Shown here one piece after another: positions 7,914 to 17,068 of a stretch of 64,000 nt of DNA. This DNA is from Flavobacterium sp. DG2-3. GTDB lineage: Bacteria > Bacteroidota > Bacteroidia > Flavobacteriales > Flavobacteriaceae. The notes beneath the pieces were generated by a model. It did no database searches. It was not told the origin of the DNA and saw only the letters and a program-made list of their open reading frames with translations. How positions within the stretch are numbered: position 1 is the first letter of the stretch; each line of letters begins with the position of its first letter. The stretch covers positions 186,001-250,000 of the forward strand of contig NZ_JAVAMB010000006.1 in assembly GCF_030730925.1 (NCBI RefSeq), written 5' to 3'. The position numbers and the translations under genes were made by a program.

Positions 7914-9230
7914 ATGTCAGATTCCAAGAAAAACCAATTGCAAAAAAGTTTAGGCCTAAGTTTTAATATTGCCGTTTTGATAGGAGGAACAATCGGTGTC
8001 GGAATTCTAAGAACGCCTGGAACAATTGCAGAAATGCTCAATAATTACTGGCTTATTTTGGCTTCTTGGCTTTTTGGCGGTTTGTATGTTTTACTGGGAG
8101 CCAATTCGTATTCTGAATTGGCGACAATGTTGCCAAAAGCAGGAGGATCTTACAACTACATCAAACGAGCTTTGGGCGAATATGCAGGATTTCTTTCTGG
8201 CTGGTACGATTATATCGTAAATGCTATTCCGCCTGCTTTTTATTGTATCGTAATTAGCGAATACACGATTATTTTATTTCCTCAATTAGCCAATTATTCT
8301 ACAGTTTTATCCATTTCCTTATTGGTTGCATTTGTATTGCTCCATTTAAGCGGTGTCAAAAACGGAAGCGTGATTCAGCAAATTACCAGCTTATTGAAAG
8401 TTATTTGCTTTGTGGCTTTGGTCGTAGCTTGTTTTATGTATTCTGGCGTTGAAGTTCCGCCAATAAAAACAGATAATTCCATCTTTCAAATCGGACTTAT
8501 TTTTGGATTTTTTAAATCTTTACAGCTCATTATAGGGACTTACAACGGTTGGAATGCCGTTTGTTTTTTTGCCGAAGAAAATGATGATCCGAGCAAAAAT
8601 ATTCCTAAATCCTTATACAGTGGCGTTTTATTGGTTGTGGCCATTTATATTTTGGTAAATGCAGCATTTTTTCATGTTCTGCCAATCGAGACTTTAGCAA
8701 AATCCAATCTGGCTGCAGCCGATGTGGCAAAAATTCTTTTTGGCGAAAACGGAGCCAAAATCGTAACAGTAATTTCGATTTTTTCTTTAATCAGTATTCT
8801 AAATGCTTTTATGATGATTCCGCCGAGAATCCTTTACGGATTAAGCCGTGACGGATTTTTTATCAAACAAGGAACACAAGTCAATAAAGGCGGAACACCA
8901 ATTGTAGCACTTTTAGTTTCGTCACTTTTCAGTTTATTTTTAATTTGCATCGGCTCTTTTGAAGTACTTTTTTCTTTCGCTGCTTTTATCTCCATAATCG
9001 TTTGGGGATTGGCTTATTATTCTCTTTTAAAATTAAGAACCCAAGAACCAGACTTACCAAGACCTTATCACTCGTTTTGGTATCCTTGGTCCACAATAAT
9101 TGCTATTATATTTTCAATCGCATTACTTGGAGGATTCATTTACAGTGATCCTATTAGTTTTATTATTATCGTTGGAATTGCTGTGGTTTCTTATCCTTTG
9201 TTTTTGGTTTTGAGGAAAAATAAAAAATAA
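7914..9230 (+). CDS. APC-family amino acid permease
   Basis: A 438-residue inner-membrane protein with about 12 hydrophobic segments. The first helix carries GGTIGVGILRTPG, the unwound substrate-binding G-rich motif of the amino acid-polyamine-organocation superfamily. Helix 3 starts after YSELATMLPKAGGSYNYIK, the conserved APC loop (PxxGGxYxY). The length is normal for the LAT/YjeH-like branch. Substrate specificity cannot be read from sequence, though an L-amino acid is likely. It is transcribed alone from the promoter at 7874-7881. The small gene at 9291 follows after 60 bp and has its own possible -7 box. Confidence 0.87.
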   Translation: MSDSKKNQLQKSLGLSFNIAVLIGGTIGVGILRTPGTIAEMLNNYWLILASWLFGGLYVLLGANSYSELATMLPKAGGSYNYIKRALGEYAGFLSGWYDYIVNAIPPAFYCIVISEYTIILFPQLANYSTVLSISLLVAFVLLHLSGVKNGSVIQQITSLLKVICFVALVVACFMYSGVEVPPIKTDNSIFQIGLIFGFFKSLQLIIGTYNGWNAVCFFAEENDDPSKNIPKSLYSGVLLVVAIYILVNAAFFHVLPIETLAKSNLAAADVAKILFGENGAKIVTVISIFSLISILNAFMMIPPRILYGLSRDGFFIKQGTQVNKGGTPIVALLVSSLFSLFLICIGSFEVLFSFAAFISIIVWGLAYYSLLKLRTQEPDLPRPYHSFWYPWSTIIAIIFSIALLGGFIYSDPISFIIIVGIAVVSYPLFLVLRKNKK

Positions 9231-9251
9231 TACAAAACTTACAATTATTTT

Positions 9252-9259
9252 TAAATTTG
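9252..9259 (+). promoter_or_regulatory. -7 box before the kinase-like gene
   Basis: TAAATTTG is a perfect TAnnTTTG match 31 bp before the ATG at 9291. No clear TTG lies at the expected distance upstream. Confidence 0.4.
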
Positions 9260-9290
9260 CTAGAATGTATTACCTTTACATTTTAGAATA

Positions 9291-9917
9291 ATGAAATATG
9301 AATTACAACTTATCATTTCAGGAAAGAGCGAAGTTAAGCATGGAGCAATTATCCAAGCAGCAACCAGTTACCTTAGAAGAAGCCAAAGCTCAAGTGAAGT
9401 GGTTAAAGAATTCAAGCACTTCAAAAAACAAGAAACAGAAGCCTTAATTAGGTTTGCAAATAAAAATAATCTTTGGGTATTAGATATTAATCCTGAAAAC
9501 TATGTTTCTGAAGGAGCCGAACAAAAGGTTTACTTAAAAGATGGAAAAACTGTCCTTAAACTAAACGACTCTATTTATTACTCTTCGTGGATTGATTACT
9601 TCAACAATCTTTTACTAAACAATTTCTTTTTTCCTGATACTGCTTATAACCTATTAGGCTTTTATCAAAATGAAGACATTTTATATGCAGTTGTAGAACA
9701 GCTTTTTGTAAAAGCTACTGAAAAAACCGATTTAGAAACTGTTAAAAGTTTTATGTCTTCAAATGGTTTCCAAAACACAAAAAACAACGATTATTTCAAT
9801 CCAGACTTAGGAATAATTCTTGAAGATCTTCATGATGAAAATGTGCTTACAGAAAATGGTATATTGAAGTTTATAGATACCGTTTTTTATATCCAAAACT
9901 CCTTTTACCAAATATAA
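9291..9917 (+). CDS. Orphan polyvalent-protein-type kinase-fold protein
   Basis: A 208-residue soluble protein with no signal peptide. Kinase-fold landmarks are visible: a loop EGAEQKVYLKDGK (74-86), Lys90 in TVLKLND, a catalytic-loop-like DLHDEN at 179-184 (Asp179, His181, Asn184) followed by VL, and Asp196 in KFIDTVF at the DFG position. The spacing and the SFMSSNGF segment resemble the Ser/Thr/Tyr-kinase-like domain described from polyvalent proteins of phages and mobile elements. Here the domain stands alone between core genes (permease and valS) with no mobile-element gene beside it. Substrate unknown, and it could be a degenerate or ATP-binding-only form. Confidence 0.6.
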   Translation: MKYELQLIISGKSEVKHGAIIQAATSYLRRSQSSSEVVKEFKHFKKQETEALIRFANKNNLWVLDINPENYVSEGAEQKVYLKDGKTVLKLNDSIYYSSWIDYFNNLLLNNFFFPDTAYNLLGFYQNEDILYAVVEQLFVKATEKTDLETVKSFMSSNGFQNTKNNDYFNPDLGIILEDLHDENVLTENGILKFIDTVFYIQNSFYQI

Positions 9918-9953
9918 AAACCCGACACTTTAAAAAACTGTCGGGTTTACTTT
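9918..9953. terminator. Bidirectional terminator between converging genes
   Basis: AAACCCGACA at 9918-9927 pairs with TGTCGGGTTT at 9939-9948, with A- and T-rich flanks. It can end both the kinase-like gene (+) and valS (-). Confidence 0.85.
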
Positions 9954-9978
9954 TATTGAATAAACTAAGTTTAAATTT

Positions 9979-12612
9979 TTATCTCAAACCAGCCAAACTC
10001 TGCTCGATTGTAGCAATTTTTGCTAAAGCATCGGCTTGTTTTTGCTTTTCAAGATTTAATACTTTCTCTGGAGCTCCGTTTACGAATTTCTCGTTAGAAA
10101 GTTTTGCTTCAACCGATTTCAAGAAACCTTTTGTATAATTTAATTCTTCTTTCAGTTTTGCAATTTCAGCTTCAACGTCAATGTTTCCAGTTATCGGAAT
10201 GAAATATTCATTTGATTTTACACGGAAAGACAATGCGCCGTCCACTTTTTCAGATACATATTCGAAAGCAGAAACATTTCCTAATTTCGTAATGATAGAA
10301 TCGAAATACGTTGAAACATTTTCGCTGTTGATTCCTTTTAATTCGATTGCATCTTTAAACGGAATATTTTTGTCTTTACGAATTGTTCTAATTCCAGAAA
10401 TTACTTCAATTGAGTTTTCAAAATCAGCAATTAATTTAGCATCAAAAGATTTTACTTCTGGCCAAGTCGAAACAATTAAAGCTTCTTCTGGAGTTCTTTC
10501 TGCAATTAACTGCCAGATTTCCTCTGTCAAGAAAGGCATAAACGGATGAAGCAATTTCAAGTTGTTTTCTAACATTTCGATCGCTTTCGCGAAAGTTACG
10601 CTGTCAATTGGCTGTTGGTATGCTGGTTTGATCATTTCTAAGAACCAAGAACAGAAATCATCCCAAACTAATTTGTAGATCGCCATTAATGAATCTGAAA
10701 TTCTATATTTCTCGAAATTATCTTCAATATCAACTAATGTTTGTTGCAACTTCGCTTCGTACCATTCGATTGCTACTTTTGATGATTCTGACTGCGGAAT
10801 AGAATCTGAAACTTCCCAACCTTTAATCAGTTTAAAGGCATTCCAAATCTTGTTTGAAAATGCTTTTCCTTGGCTGCATAATTCTTCATCAAACATGATA
10901 TCGTTTCCTGCAGAAGCACTTAAAAGCAATCCCACACGAACTCCGTCTGCACCAAATTTATCGATCAAATCTAAAGGATCAGGAGAATTTCCTAATGATT
11001 TAGACATTTTACGACGTTGTTTATCACGAACTAATCCGGTCAAATAAACATTGGTAAATGGTTTTTCACCCGCATATTCGTAACCAGCAATAATCATTCT
11101 GGCAACCCAGAAAAACAAAATATCTGGACCTGTAACCAAGTCGTTTGTTGGATAATAATATTTAAAATCTGGACTCTCAGGATCCATAATTCCACCAAAA
11201 ACAGACATTGGCCATAACCAAGACGAGAACCAAGTATCTAGGGCATCAACATCTTGTTTTAAGTCAGATGTCGTAAGTGAAATGTTAGATGTCTTTTCTT
11301 GTGCTAATTTTAATGCGTCTTCGATATTTTCTGCAACAACGAAATCTTCTTTTCCGTCTCCGTAATAATACGCTGGAATTTGCTGCCCCCACCATAACTG
11401 ACGAGAAATATTCCAATCACGAATGTTGTTTAACCAGTGCGCATAAGTGTTTTCGAAACGTTTTGGATGTAATTTAATATCTCCCGTTTCTAAAACCGAT
11501 TTAATTGCTGGTTTTACCAATTCTTCCATTTTCAAGAACCATTGGTCAGATAATCTTGGTTCGATTACTGCTTTTGTTCTTTCAGAAGTTCCTACTTTAT
11601 TTAAGTGGATTTCTGTTTTTGCTAAAGCGCCGATTTCTTCCAGTTCTTTTTCAATTTCCTTACGAACAACAAAACGGTCTTTTCCTTGATAGTGTAATCC
11701 GAAGCTATTTAAAGTTGCATCTTCATTAAAAATATCAACGATTTCAAGATTGTGTTTTTCACCCAAAGTCTTATCGTTCATATCGTGTGCAGGCGTAACT
11801 TTCAAACATCCTGTTCCGAATTCAACATCAACATATTCGTCTTCGATAATTGGAATTACTCTGCCACAAATTGGAACAATCGCTTTTTTACCTTTTAAAT
11901 GTGTAAAACGCTCATCGTTCGGATTGATACAAATAGCAGTATCTCCAAAGATAGTCTCAGGACGTGTTGTTGCAATGGTCAAGAAATCTTCTGAACCTTC
12001 AATTTTATATTTTAAGAAAAATAATTTTCCTTGCTGTTCTTCGTAAATTACTTCTTCGTCAGAAAGAGTAGTTTTCGCTTCAGGATCCCAGTTTACCATT
12101 CGGTAGCCACGGTAAATTAATCCTTTGTTGTATAAATCAACAAAAGAGCGAATTACAGAAGCAGACATATCTGGATCCATAGTAAACTTAGTGCGTTCCC
12201 AATCGCAAGAAGCACCTAATTTCTTAAGCTGTTCTAAGATTGTTCCACCGTATTTATCGGTCCATTCCCAAGCATGTTTTAGGAATTCTTCACGGGTCAA
12301 ATCATTTTTATTGATTCCTTCTGCTTTTAATTTTGCTACCACTTTTGCTTCAGTTGCAATAGAAGCGTGATCTGTTCCTGGAACCCAACAAGCGTTGAAT
12401 CCTTTCAAACGTGCACGACGAATTAAAACATCTTGAATCGTATTATTCAGCATATGTCCCATGTGAAGGACTCCAGTGACGTTTGGCGGCGGGATTACAA
12501 TGGTGTACGGCGTTCTATGATCTGGTTCTGAATGAAAATAATTATTTTTCATCCAGTAATCATACCATTTACTCTCAATCGTCTTAGCGTCAAATTGTGC
12601 TGGAATTGTCAT
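9979..12612 (-). CDS. valS: Valine--tRNA ligase
   Basis: An 877-residue class I aminoacyl-tRNA synthetase that charges tRNA-Val. The HIGH signature is HMGH at 50-53 in PNVTGVLHMGHMLN. The KMSKS loop is at ~535-539 in RRKMSKSLGNSPDP. The editing (CP1) domain lies between, with TTRPETIFGDTA at ~215. An anticodon-binding domain follows, and residues ~810-877 form the C-terminal coiled-coil arm typical of ValRS. The length is normal for Bacteroidota. The leader upstream may be long, because a perfect reverse-strand -7 box is at 12800-12807, which would place the inverted repeat 12620-12755 in the mRNA leader. Confidence 0.97.
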   Translation of the reverse strand: MTIPAQFDAKTIESKWYDYWMKNNYFHSEPDHRTPYTIVIPPPNVTGVLHMGHMLNNTIQDVLIRRARLKGFNACWVPGTDHASIATEAKVVAKLKAEGINKNDLTREEFLKHAWEWTDKYGGTILEQLKKLGASCDWERTKFTMDPDMSASVIRSFVDLYNKGLIYRGYRMVNWDPEAKTTLSDEEVIYEEQQGKLFFLKYKIEGSEDFLTIATTRPETIFGDTAICINPNDERFTHLKGKKAIVPICGRVIPIIEDEYVDVEFGTGCLKVTPAHDMNDKTLGEKHNLEIVDIFNEDATLNSFGLHYQGKDRFVVRKEIEKELEEIGALAKTEIHLNKVGTSERTKAVIEPRLSDQWFLKMEELVKPAIKSVLETGDIKLHPKRFENTYAHWLNNIRDWNISRQLWWGQQIPAYYYGDGKEDFVVAENIEDALKLAQEKTSNISLTTSDLKQDVDALDTWFSSWLWPMSVFGGIMDPESPDFKYYYPTNDLVTGPDILFFWVARMIIAGYEYAGEKPFTNVYLTGLVRDKQRRKMSKSLGNSPDPLDLIDKFGADGVRVGLLLSASAGNDIMFDEELCSQGKAFSNKIWNAFKLIKGWEVSDSIPQSESSKVAIEWYEAKLQQTLVDIEDNFEKYRISDSLMAIYKLVWDDFCSWFLEMIKPAYQQPIDSVTFAKAIEMLENNLKLLHPFMPFLTEEIWQLIAERTPEEALIVSTWPEVKSFDAKLIADFENSIEVISGIRTIRKDKNIPFKDAIELKGINSENVSTYFDSIITKLGNVSAFEYVSEKVDGALSFRVKSNEYFIPITGNIDVEAEIAKLKEELNYTKGFLKSVEAKLSNEKFVNGAPEKVLNLEKQKQADALAKIATIEQSLAGLR

Positions 12613-12619
12613 TTATATA

Positions 12620-12755
12620 TGTTTAATCGTTTATTTGTTTAACCGTTTATCGGTTTTATCGTTGGCTTTAAATTGACTTATCTAATTGTTTTTCTGCTTT
12701 AAAAAAAATCATTTACATATTAATCCATGCGATTAAACAAATAAACGATTAAACA
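12620..12755. repeat. 26-bp inverted repeat in the valS upstream region
   Basis: The arm at 12620-12645 (begins TGTTTAATCGTTTATTTG) and the arm at 12730-12755 are reverse complements at 25 of 26 positions, separated by 84 bp. The words GTTTAATCG / GTTTATTTG are reiterated within the arms. It fills most of the divergent gap between valS and the DUF1573 gene. Confidence 0.8.
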
Positions 12756-12799
12756 GTTAAACAAAAATTTGGTTCAGTTTTTGTATTTATAACTGACAG

Positions 12800-12807
12800 C
12801 AAAAGTA
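12800..12807 (-). promoter_or_regulatory. -7 box on the valS strand
   Basis: CAAAAGTA on the + strand is TACTTTTG on the minus strand, a perfect TAnnTTTG. If used, transcription starts near 12793 and valS has a leader of about 180 nt holding the inverted repeat. No clear -33 TTG was found. Confidence 0.4.
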
Positions 12808-12897
12808 AATAATTAAGTAGACTATAAAAAGCGAATTAATAATTTGTGTGTTAATTAAAAGAATGTATATTTACTTACAATTAAAAACTAATTTCAT

Positions 12898-13278
12898 ATG
12901 AAAAATGCAGCCTCTTTTATTGCAGTCTTATTGTTTAGCGCGATAAGTTATGCACAAAACGGCCCAAAAATTGAATTTGCAGCCCCTGATAATACAATTG
13001 ATTATGGAAAAATTTCTAAAAGTGACAATGGGCTTCGTTCCTTTGAATTTACCAACACCGGAGATGCTCCTTTATTAATTACAGGCGCAGAATCTACAGT
13101 AAGTTCGATCATTGTAACCAAACCTGCGGCAGCAATTATGCCGGGCAAAAAAGGAAAAATAGATGTAAAATATAATATGGTTGCAGGACCTATTCGTAAA
13201 ACAATTACTGTTGAAACAAATGCAGTAAACTATCCTGACGGAAGAGTAGCTCTTAAAATTAAGGGTGAAGTTCAATAA
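12898..13278 (+). CDS. DUF1573 domain-containing secreted protein
   Basis: A 126-residue protein with a signal peptide (residues 1-19, ending SYA) and a single DUF1573 immunoglobulin-like (ASH-type) domain. It shows the family pattern DYGKISKSDNGLRSFEFTNTG, then PLLITG, then ITVETNA and KIKGEV at the end. Such proteins are abundant, exported and functionally undefined in Bacteroidota. It is divergent from valS. A TATATTTA box (7 of 8 to consensus) lies about 30 bp upstream. It ends at a strong terminator at 13302-13335. Confidence 0.85.
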   Translation: MKNAASFIAVLLFSAISYAQNGPKIEFAAPDNTIDYGKISKSDNGLRSFEFTNTGDAPLLITGAESTVSSIIVTKPAAAIMPGKKGKIDVKYNMVAGPIRKTITVETNAVNYPDGRVALKIKGEVQ

Positions 13279-13301
13279 AAAGTCAAATTTTCTAAAATAA
13301 C

Positions 13302-13335
13302 AAAAGCCGTTTCTAGATTTAGAAACGGCTTTTTT
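13302..13335 (+). terminator. Terminator after the DUF1573 gene
   Basis: The stem AAAAGCCGTTTCT / AGAAACGGCTTTT with a 6-nt loop is followed by T residues. It lies between converging genes and may serve both. Confidence 0.88.
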
Positions 13336-13341
13336 GTTCTT

Positions 13342-13424
13342 TTAGTCCTTAGTTTTTTAGTCCCTAGTCCTTAGAAATAGCGCTTAGAAAAAAGACTAAA
13401 AAGCTAAGGACTAGGAACTAAGGA
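13342..13424. repeat. Intergenic inverted repeat with the word AGTCCCTAGTCCTTAG
   Basis: The left part (13342-13374) and right part (13391-13424) are imperfect inverted copies built from AGTCCTTAG units. The left arm contains TTTTAGTCCCTAGTCCTTAG, the same 20-mer found at 41581-41600. The repeat abuts the stop codon of the lipoprotein gene. Confidence 0.75.
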
Positions 13425-13428
13425 CTTA

Positions 13429-13905
13429 TTATTTACACTCTGTTTCGTCAAACTTATATTTTACGCTTTCGAAATCAATTGGCTGATCTTTTACTAAATA
13501 GGTAACTCCCATTGTGGTTTGCATAACTCCATTTCCTAGAATAAGCTTTTTATCACGTTTTAAAAGAGCCATCGGATTTTTGAATGTTTTATTTCCATTC
13601 ACATTGTCTTTAAAAGTATAATCTACAAATAAAGTATCGCCGTGAAATTCACCCGCAACTTCTCCCGTTCTAACAGTTGAAGGAGCGACTTTCATCACCA
13701 TATCTCCAGCTAATTTTCCGTTTTTCAGCGTATTCAGTTTTAAATCTATTGTATCCTTTTCATAAATTGCTTTGTAGCATGCAGAGCTTACTACTGCTTC
13801 GCCTTCTGCTTTTACAGCTTCGGCGGCTTTTTGTTTTTCTTCATTTTTACAGCTTTGCAATCCGATAACGGATAAAAGCAAACAAGACAAGGTTAGATTT
13901 TTCAT
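13429..13905 (-). CDS. Small lipoprotein of unknown function
   Basis: A 158-residue protein with a lipoprotein signal: a hydrophobic stretch to residue 18, then the lipobox LQSC with Cys19. A charged linker (NEEKQKAAEAVKAEGEA) follows, then a beta-rich domain with a conserved-looking Cys43 in SACYKA and Cys157 near the C-terminus (TECK), possibly a disulfide. I do not recognise the family. It is upstream of the OmpA-operon's 3' end on the same strand (gap 63 bp), so it may be read through from that operon. Its 3' end is bounded by a repeat and the terminator at 13302. Confidence 0.75.
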   Translation of the reverse strand: MKNLTLSCLLLSVIGLQSCKNEEKQKAAEAVKAEGEAVVSSACYKAIYEKDTIDLKLNTLKNGKLAGDMVMKVAPSTVRTGEVAGEFHGDTLFVDYTFKDNVNGNKTFKNPMALLKRDKKLILGNGVMQTTMGVTYLVKDQPIDFESVKYKFDETECK

Positions 13906-13968
13906 AATTTCTTTTATTTCGTTGATCTTATAAAATTAAAGAAAAAAGATTTTCTTCTTACCATAATT

Positions 13969-16107
13969 TTATAAATTTTTAATTACAAATTCAGACCTTC
14001 TGTTCAACTCGTGTTCTTCTTCTGAGCACGATTCGTCTGTTTTGCATTTTATAATTGGCACCGATTCGCCATAACCTTTTGCAGAAACTCTTTTGGCGTC
14101 AATTCCAGATTGGATAATAAACTCTCGAGTTGAATATGCTCTTTTCTGAGATAGATCAGCGTTGTATTTTACGCTTCCTCGTGAATCGGTATGCGATCCA
14201 ATTTCGATTACCATTCCCGGATATTTTTTCATCAGTTCGACAACTCTTCCCAAAATTACTTTTGATTCTTTTCGAATATACCACAAATCGTAATCAAAGT
14301 AAATCGGATCTGTTTTAATGATTAAGCGGTCTTTGTCTTTTACAACATCTTTTTCCTTCGCTAAAATTTCTTTTACTTTTTCATTCTTTCTAATTTCGGC
14401 CGCAACAATTGCTTCTTCTTTGGCTTTTTTCTCTTTTTGTTTTAATTCAACTGCTGCCAAAGCTTCTTTTTTCTTGTTTTCTTCTTCTATAATAATTTCC
14501 TGCTTTCTCTTATTTTCAGCAATTAGTTTTTCTTCCTGTTTGATAACCTCTAAAGATTTCAATGCCAAAGAGCCGTCATTTACTTTGTCTCTAGTTTTGT
14601 CTAAAGTCAGTGTTTTTGAAGCGTTGGTATAATTTTCTTTGAAAGCACTAATTTTATACGAAGTCTCACAAGCAACCGTAAAACTGAATTTTCCATCGGC
14701 AGAAGTCGTAATAGTATTTAAAGTTTTATTTTCTGAATCCTGCAATAATACGGTAGCGTTTTCAAGAGCCAATTGCGTATCAATATCCGTAATGGTTCCT
14801 GCAATAAACTGTTTGCAATCCTCAACAATAAGATCTTTTATTTCTTTAAATTGATAAATATCGTCGCTTCCTTTTCCTCCTTCTCTATTTGAAGCAAAAA
14901 AACCTTCTTTGGTATTTGAATCTATATTGAAAGCAAAATCATCTAAATTGGAATTGAGCGGAAGTCCAACATTTACAGGTTTTGAATATTCATTTCCATT
15001 AATTTCAGACACAAAAACATCCAAAGATCCGTATCCCAAATGTCCGTCTGACGAAAAATATAATTTATTGTCTGCCGAGGCAAAAGGAAATTGCTCTCTT
15101 TTATTGGTATTAATTTCTGGTCCTAAATTTTTCGGAGTGTCAAATGCTCCTTTATTTATATTAACCGAATAAATATCAAAAGAGCCTAAAGTTCCAGGCA
15201 TGTCTGAAGCAAAATACAATACTTTTTCATCTGCACTCAAAGCTGGATGTTCTACAGAATAATTAGCGCTATTGAATGGAAGCGATGTTACATTTGTCCA
15301 TTTTCCTTCAACCAATTCTGCTTTAAAAATCTGAAGATTGGAGATTTTCTTATCGTCTTTCTTTTTTCTGCTTCCTTTAGAATTATTTCTAGTGAAATAC
15401 ATCGTTTTGCCGTCTTTTGTAAAAACAGCATTCGATTCGTGCATTCCAGTTTTTAATTCTTTAGCAAAATAATGAACGATAGAATCTGCCGAATTTATAT
15501 TTTTCAGCGGAATTGTAACCAGATTTAAATAGGTTTCGTTGTCCCACTTGTATTTTTTATCGAATAAACCTGGCTTTAATTTTACTCCTGCAAAAACTAG
15601 ATCTTGTTTGTATGTAACGGCTCCAAATTCAGAATTTGGTGTGTTTATAGCCAAGTTTTTAATATCAAAACGTTTACCAATTGCAGTAACATTTTCTAGA
15701 GTTTTTAATTCTCTTTCAAAATTGAGAATGTCTTCTGAATTATCCGATTTAGCATAATATTCTTTTAAATTGGCATTGGCATCGTCAACAGCATTTGTTG
15801 CTTTTAATGTCTGCGCGTATCTGAAATAATATTCCCTGTCCAGATTATTACTGTAATTATTGACTAAAAGACGATAATAACGTTGGGCTTTCACCAAATC
15901 ATTGGTATAAAAATAAGAATCAGCCAGATTTTTAATGACTTCTTGCGAAGGTCTTTCGTCTGCTAATTTTTGATATAAAATAATGGCTTCGCTGTAATAG
16001 GTTTTATCAAAAAAACGTTTTGCTCTCGCCAATTCCTGATCTTGTGCACTTATAAACTGTATTGAAAATACGAATATAATAACGAGTAATTTTTTCATAT
16101 TTTTCAT
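13969..16107 (-). CDS. OmpA-family protein with TPR, PD40 propeller and CarboxypepD-like domain
   Basis: About 712 residues from the ATG at 16107, which directly precedes the signal peptide (MKNMKKLLVIIFVF). A longer frame to 16134 exists but would overlap the upstream gene. Domains in order are TPR-like helices (~25-130), PD40/WD40-like beta-propeller repeats (FASDMPGTLGSFDIY, FSSDGHLGYGSLDVF, FASNREGGKGSDDIY), a carboxypeptidase-regulatory-like fold, a Lys/Glu-rich coiled coil, and a C-terminal OmpA peptidoglycan-binding domain (IEIGSHTDSRGS, LSQKRA, RVSAKGYGES). This is the PorE-like architecture of type IX secretion accessory proteins. It is the third gene of the operon with PorP/SprF and a type-B CTD protein. 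Confidence 0.88.
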   Translation of the reverse strand: MKNMKKLLVIIFVFSIQFISAQDQELARAKRFFDKTYYSEAIILYQKLADERPSQEVIKNLADSYFYTNDLVKAQRYYRLLVNNYSNNLDREYYFRYAQTLKATNAVDDANANLKEYYAKSDNSEDILNFERELKTLENVTAIGKRFDIKNLAINTPNSEFGAVTYKQDLVFAGVKLKPGLFDKKYKWDNETYLNLVTIPLKNINSADSIVHYFAKELKTGMHESNAVFTKDGKTMYFTRNNSKGSRKKKDDKKISNLQIFKAELVEGKWTNVTSLPFNSANYSVEHPALSADEKVLYFASDMPGTLGSFDIYSVNINKGAFDTPKNLGPEINTNKREQFPFASADNKLYFSSDGHLGYGSLDVFVSEINGNEYSKPVNVGLPLNSNLDDFAFNIDSNTKEGFFASNREGGKGSDDIYQFKEIKDLIVEDCKQFIAGTITDIDTQLALENATVLLQDSENKTLNTITTSADGKFSFTVACETSYKISAFKENYTNASKTLTLDKTRDKVNDGSLALKSLEVIKQEEKLIAENKRKQEIIIEEENKKKEALAAVELKQKEKKAKEEAIVAAEIRKNEKVKEILAKEKDVVKDKDRLIIKTDPIYFDYDLWYIRKESKVILGRVVELMKKYPGMVIEIGSHTDSRGSVKYNADLSQKRAYSTREFIIQSGIDAKRVSAKGYGESVPIIKCKTDESCSEEEHELNRRSEFVIKNL

Positions 16108-16108
16108 T

Positions 16109-17035
16109 TTAGAAGAATCTTGGAGATTTATCAAATCCTTTTCCTAACAAGTCCAAATCAAACAACAGCATAATTTCGTGCGTTCCCGAATTAAACTGTC
16201 CGAAGTTTGTAAGCGTGTAATCATAGGCATAACCTACTCTCAGTGTCGGCGTGACATTAATATTGAAAAGCGCGCTTACAGAATCATCAATTCTGTAGGC
16301 TGCTCCAAATTCAAATTTTTCGTTATACAAAACATTCGCAGTAACATCTAAAGTTATGGGTGCGCCTTTTACAAATTTGGATAAAAATGCTGGTTTCAGT
16401 TTAAGTTTATCATTCATCTGAAAAACATAACCAGCCGTCAAAAAAGTGTGCATTTCTTCAGAACCAAAAGCATTAACTCCCGATTTTTCTTCTATATAAT
16501 CTGATTTCAGCAAATTCGGAACAGATAATCCCACATAGAGATTATCTCTGAAGTAGTAAGCTCCGACTCCAATATTAGGTTTTGTTGCATTTATATTTTG
16601 TGCAAAAGCAAAATCCGTATCAGGATCTGTAAATCTAAAACCATTAAAATTACTTTGCATGGATGAAAATCCCGCTTTTACACCCAAAGACAATTTATCT
16701 TTTTTGCTTAATTTTAAAACATACGCAAAATCTGCATAGACATTATTTTCTTTTTTAGCGCCGTCCCCGATATCATCCGAAACAAATGAGATTCCAGCTT
16801 CTATTTTGTCTGTAATGGCCGTATGTCCAAAAAAGGTAAATGTTTTTGGAGCACCATAAGCGCCTACCCATTGTGTTCTGTATAATCCTCCAAAATTCAT
16901 CATGGCGGGAACTCCAGTGGCATACGCAGGATTGATAACACTCATATTATACATATAGTGTGTATATTCTGGGTCTTGCTGCGCAGAAACGGATAAACAG
17001 AAAAGGAAATTTATAAGGAGTATTATTTTTTTCAT
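16109..17035 (-). CDS. Type IX secretion system membrane protein, PorP/SprF family
   Basis: A 308-residue outer-membrane barrel with a signal peptide (residues 1-18, ending SVSA) followed by QQDPEYTHYMYNMSVINPAY, the hallmark N-terminus of the PorP/SprF family. The rest is beta-barrel with alternating aromatic residues (VGAYYFRDNLYVGLSVPNLL) and the end HEIMLLFDLDL. SprF-like proteins are needed for secretion or attachment of type-B CTD cargo. The gene upstream (17069-19705) encodes such a cargo, so this is most likely its dedicated partner. The intergenic gap is 33 bp, and the downstream OmpA gene starts 2 bp after the stop. Confidence 0.92.
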   Translation of the reverse strand: MKKIILLINFLFCLSVSAQQDPEYTHYMYNMSVINPAYATGVPAMMNFGGLYRTQWVGAYGAPKTFTFFGHTAITDKIEAGISFVSDDIGDGAKKENNVYADFAYVLKLSKKDKLSLGVKAGFSSMQSNFNGFRFTDPDTDFAFAQNINATKPNIGVGAYYFRDNLYVGLSVPNLLKSDYIEEKSGVNAFGSEEMHTFLTAGYVFQMNDKLKLKPAFLSKFVKGAPITLDVTANVLYNEKFEFGAAYRIDDSVSALFNINVTPTLRVGYAYDYTLTNFGQFNSGTHEIMLLFDLDLLGKGFDKSPRFF

Positions 17036-17068
17036 TCGAAAACTATATTAAAAATGTAAAAAAGAGAT

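Noticed and set aside
10181..12370. Several 62-122-codon + strand frames inside valS
   Set aside because: All are antisense shadows of the intact 877-codon valS frame.
12613..12800. T-box leader for valS
   Set aside because: No T-box antiterminator consensus or specifier-loop layout is visible. The only structure is a repeat-type inverted repeat.
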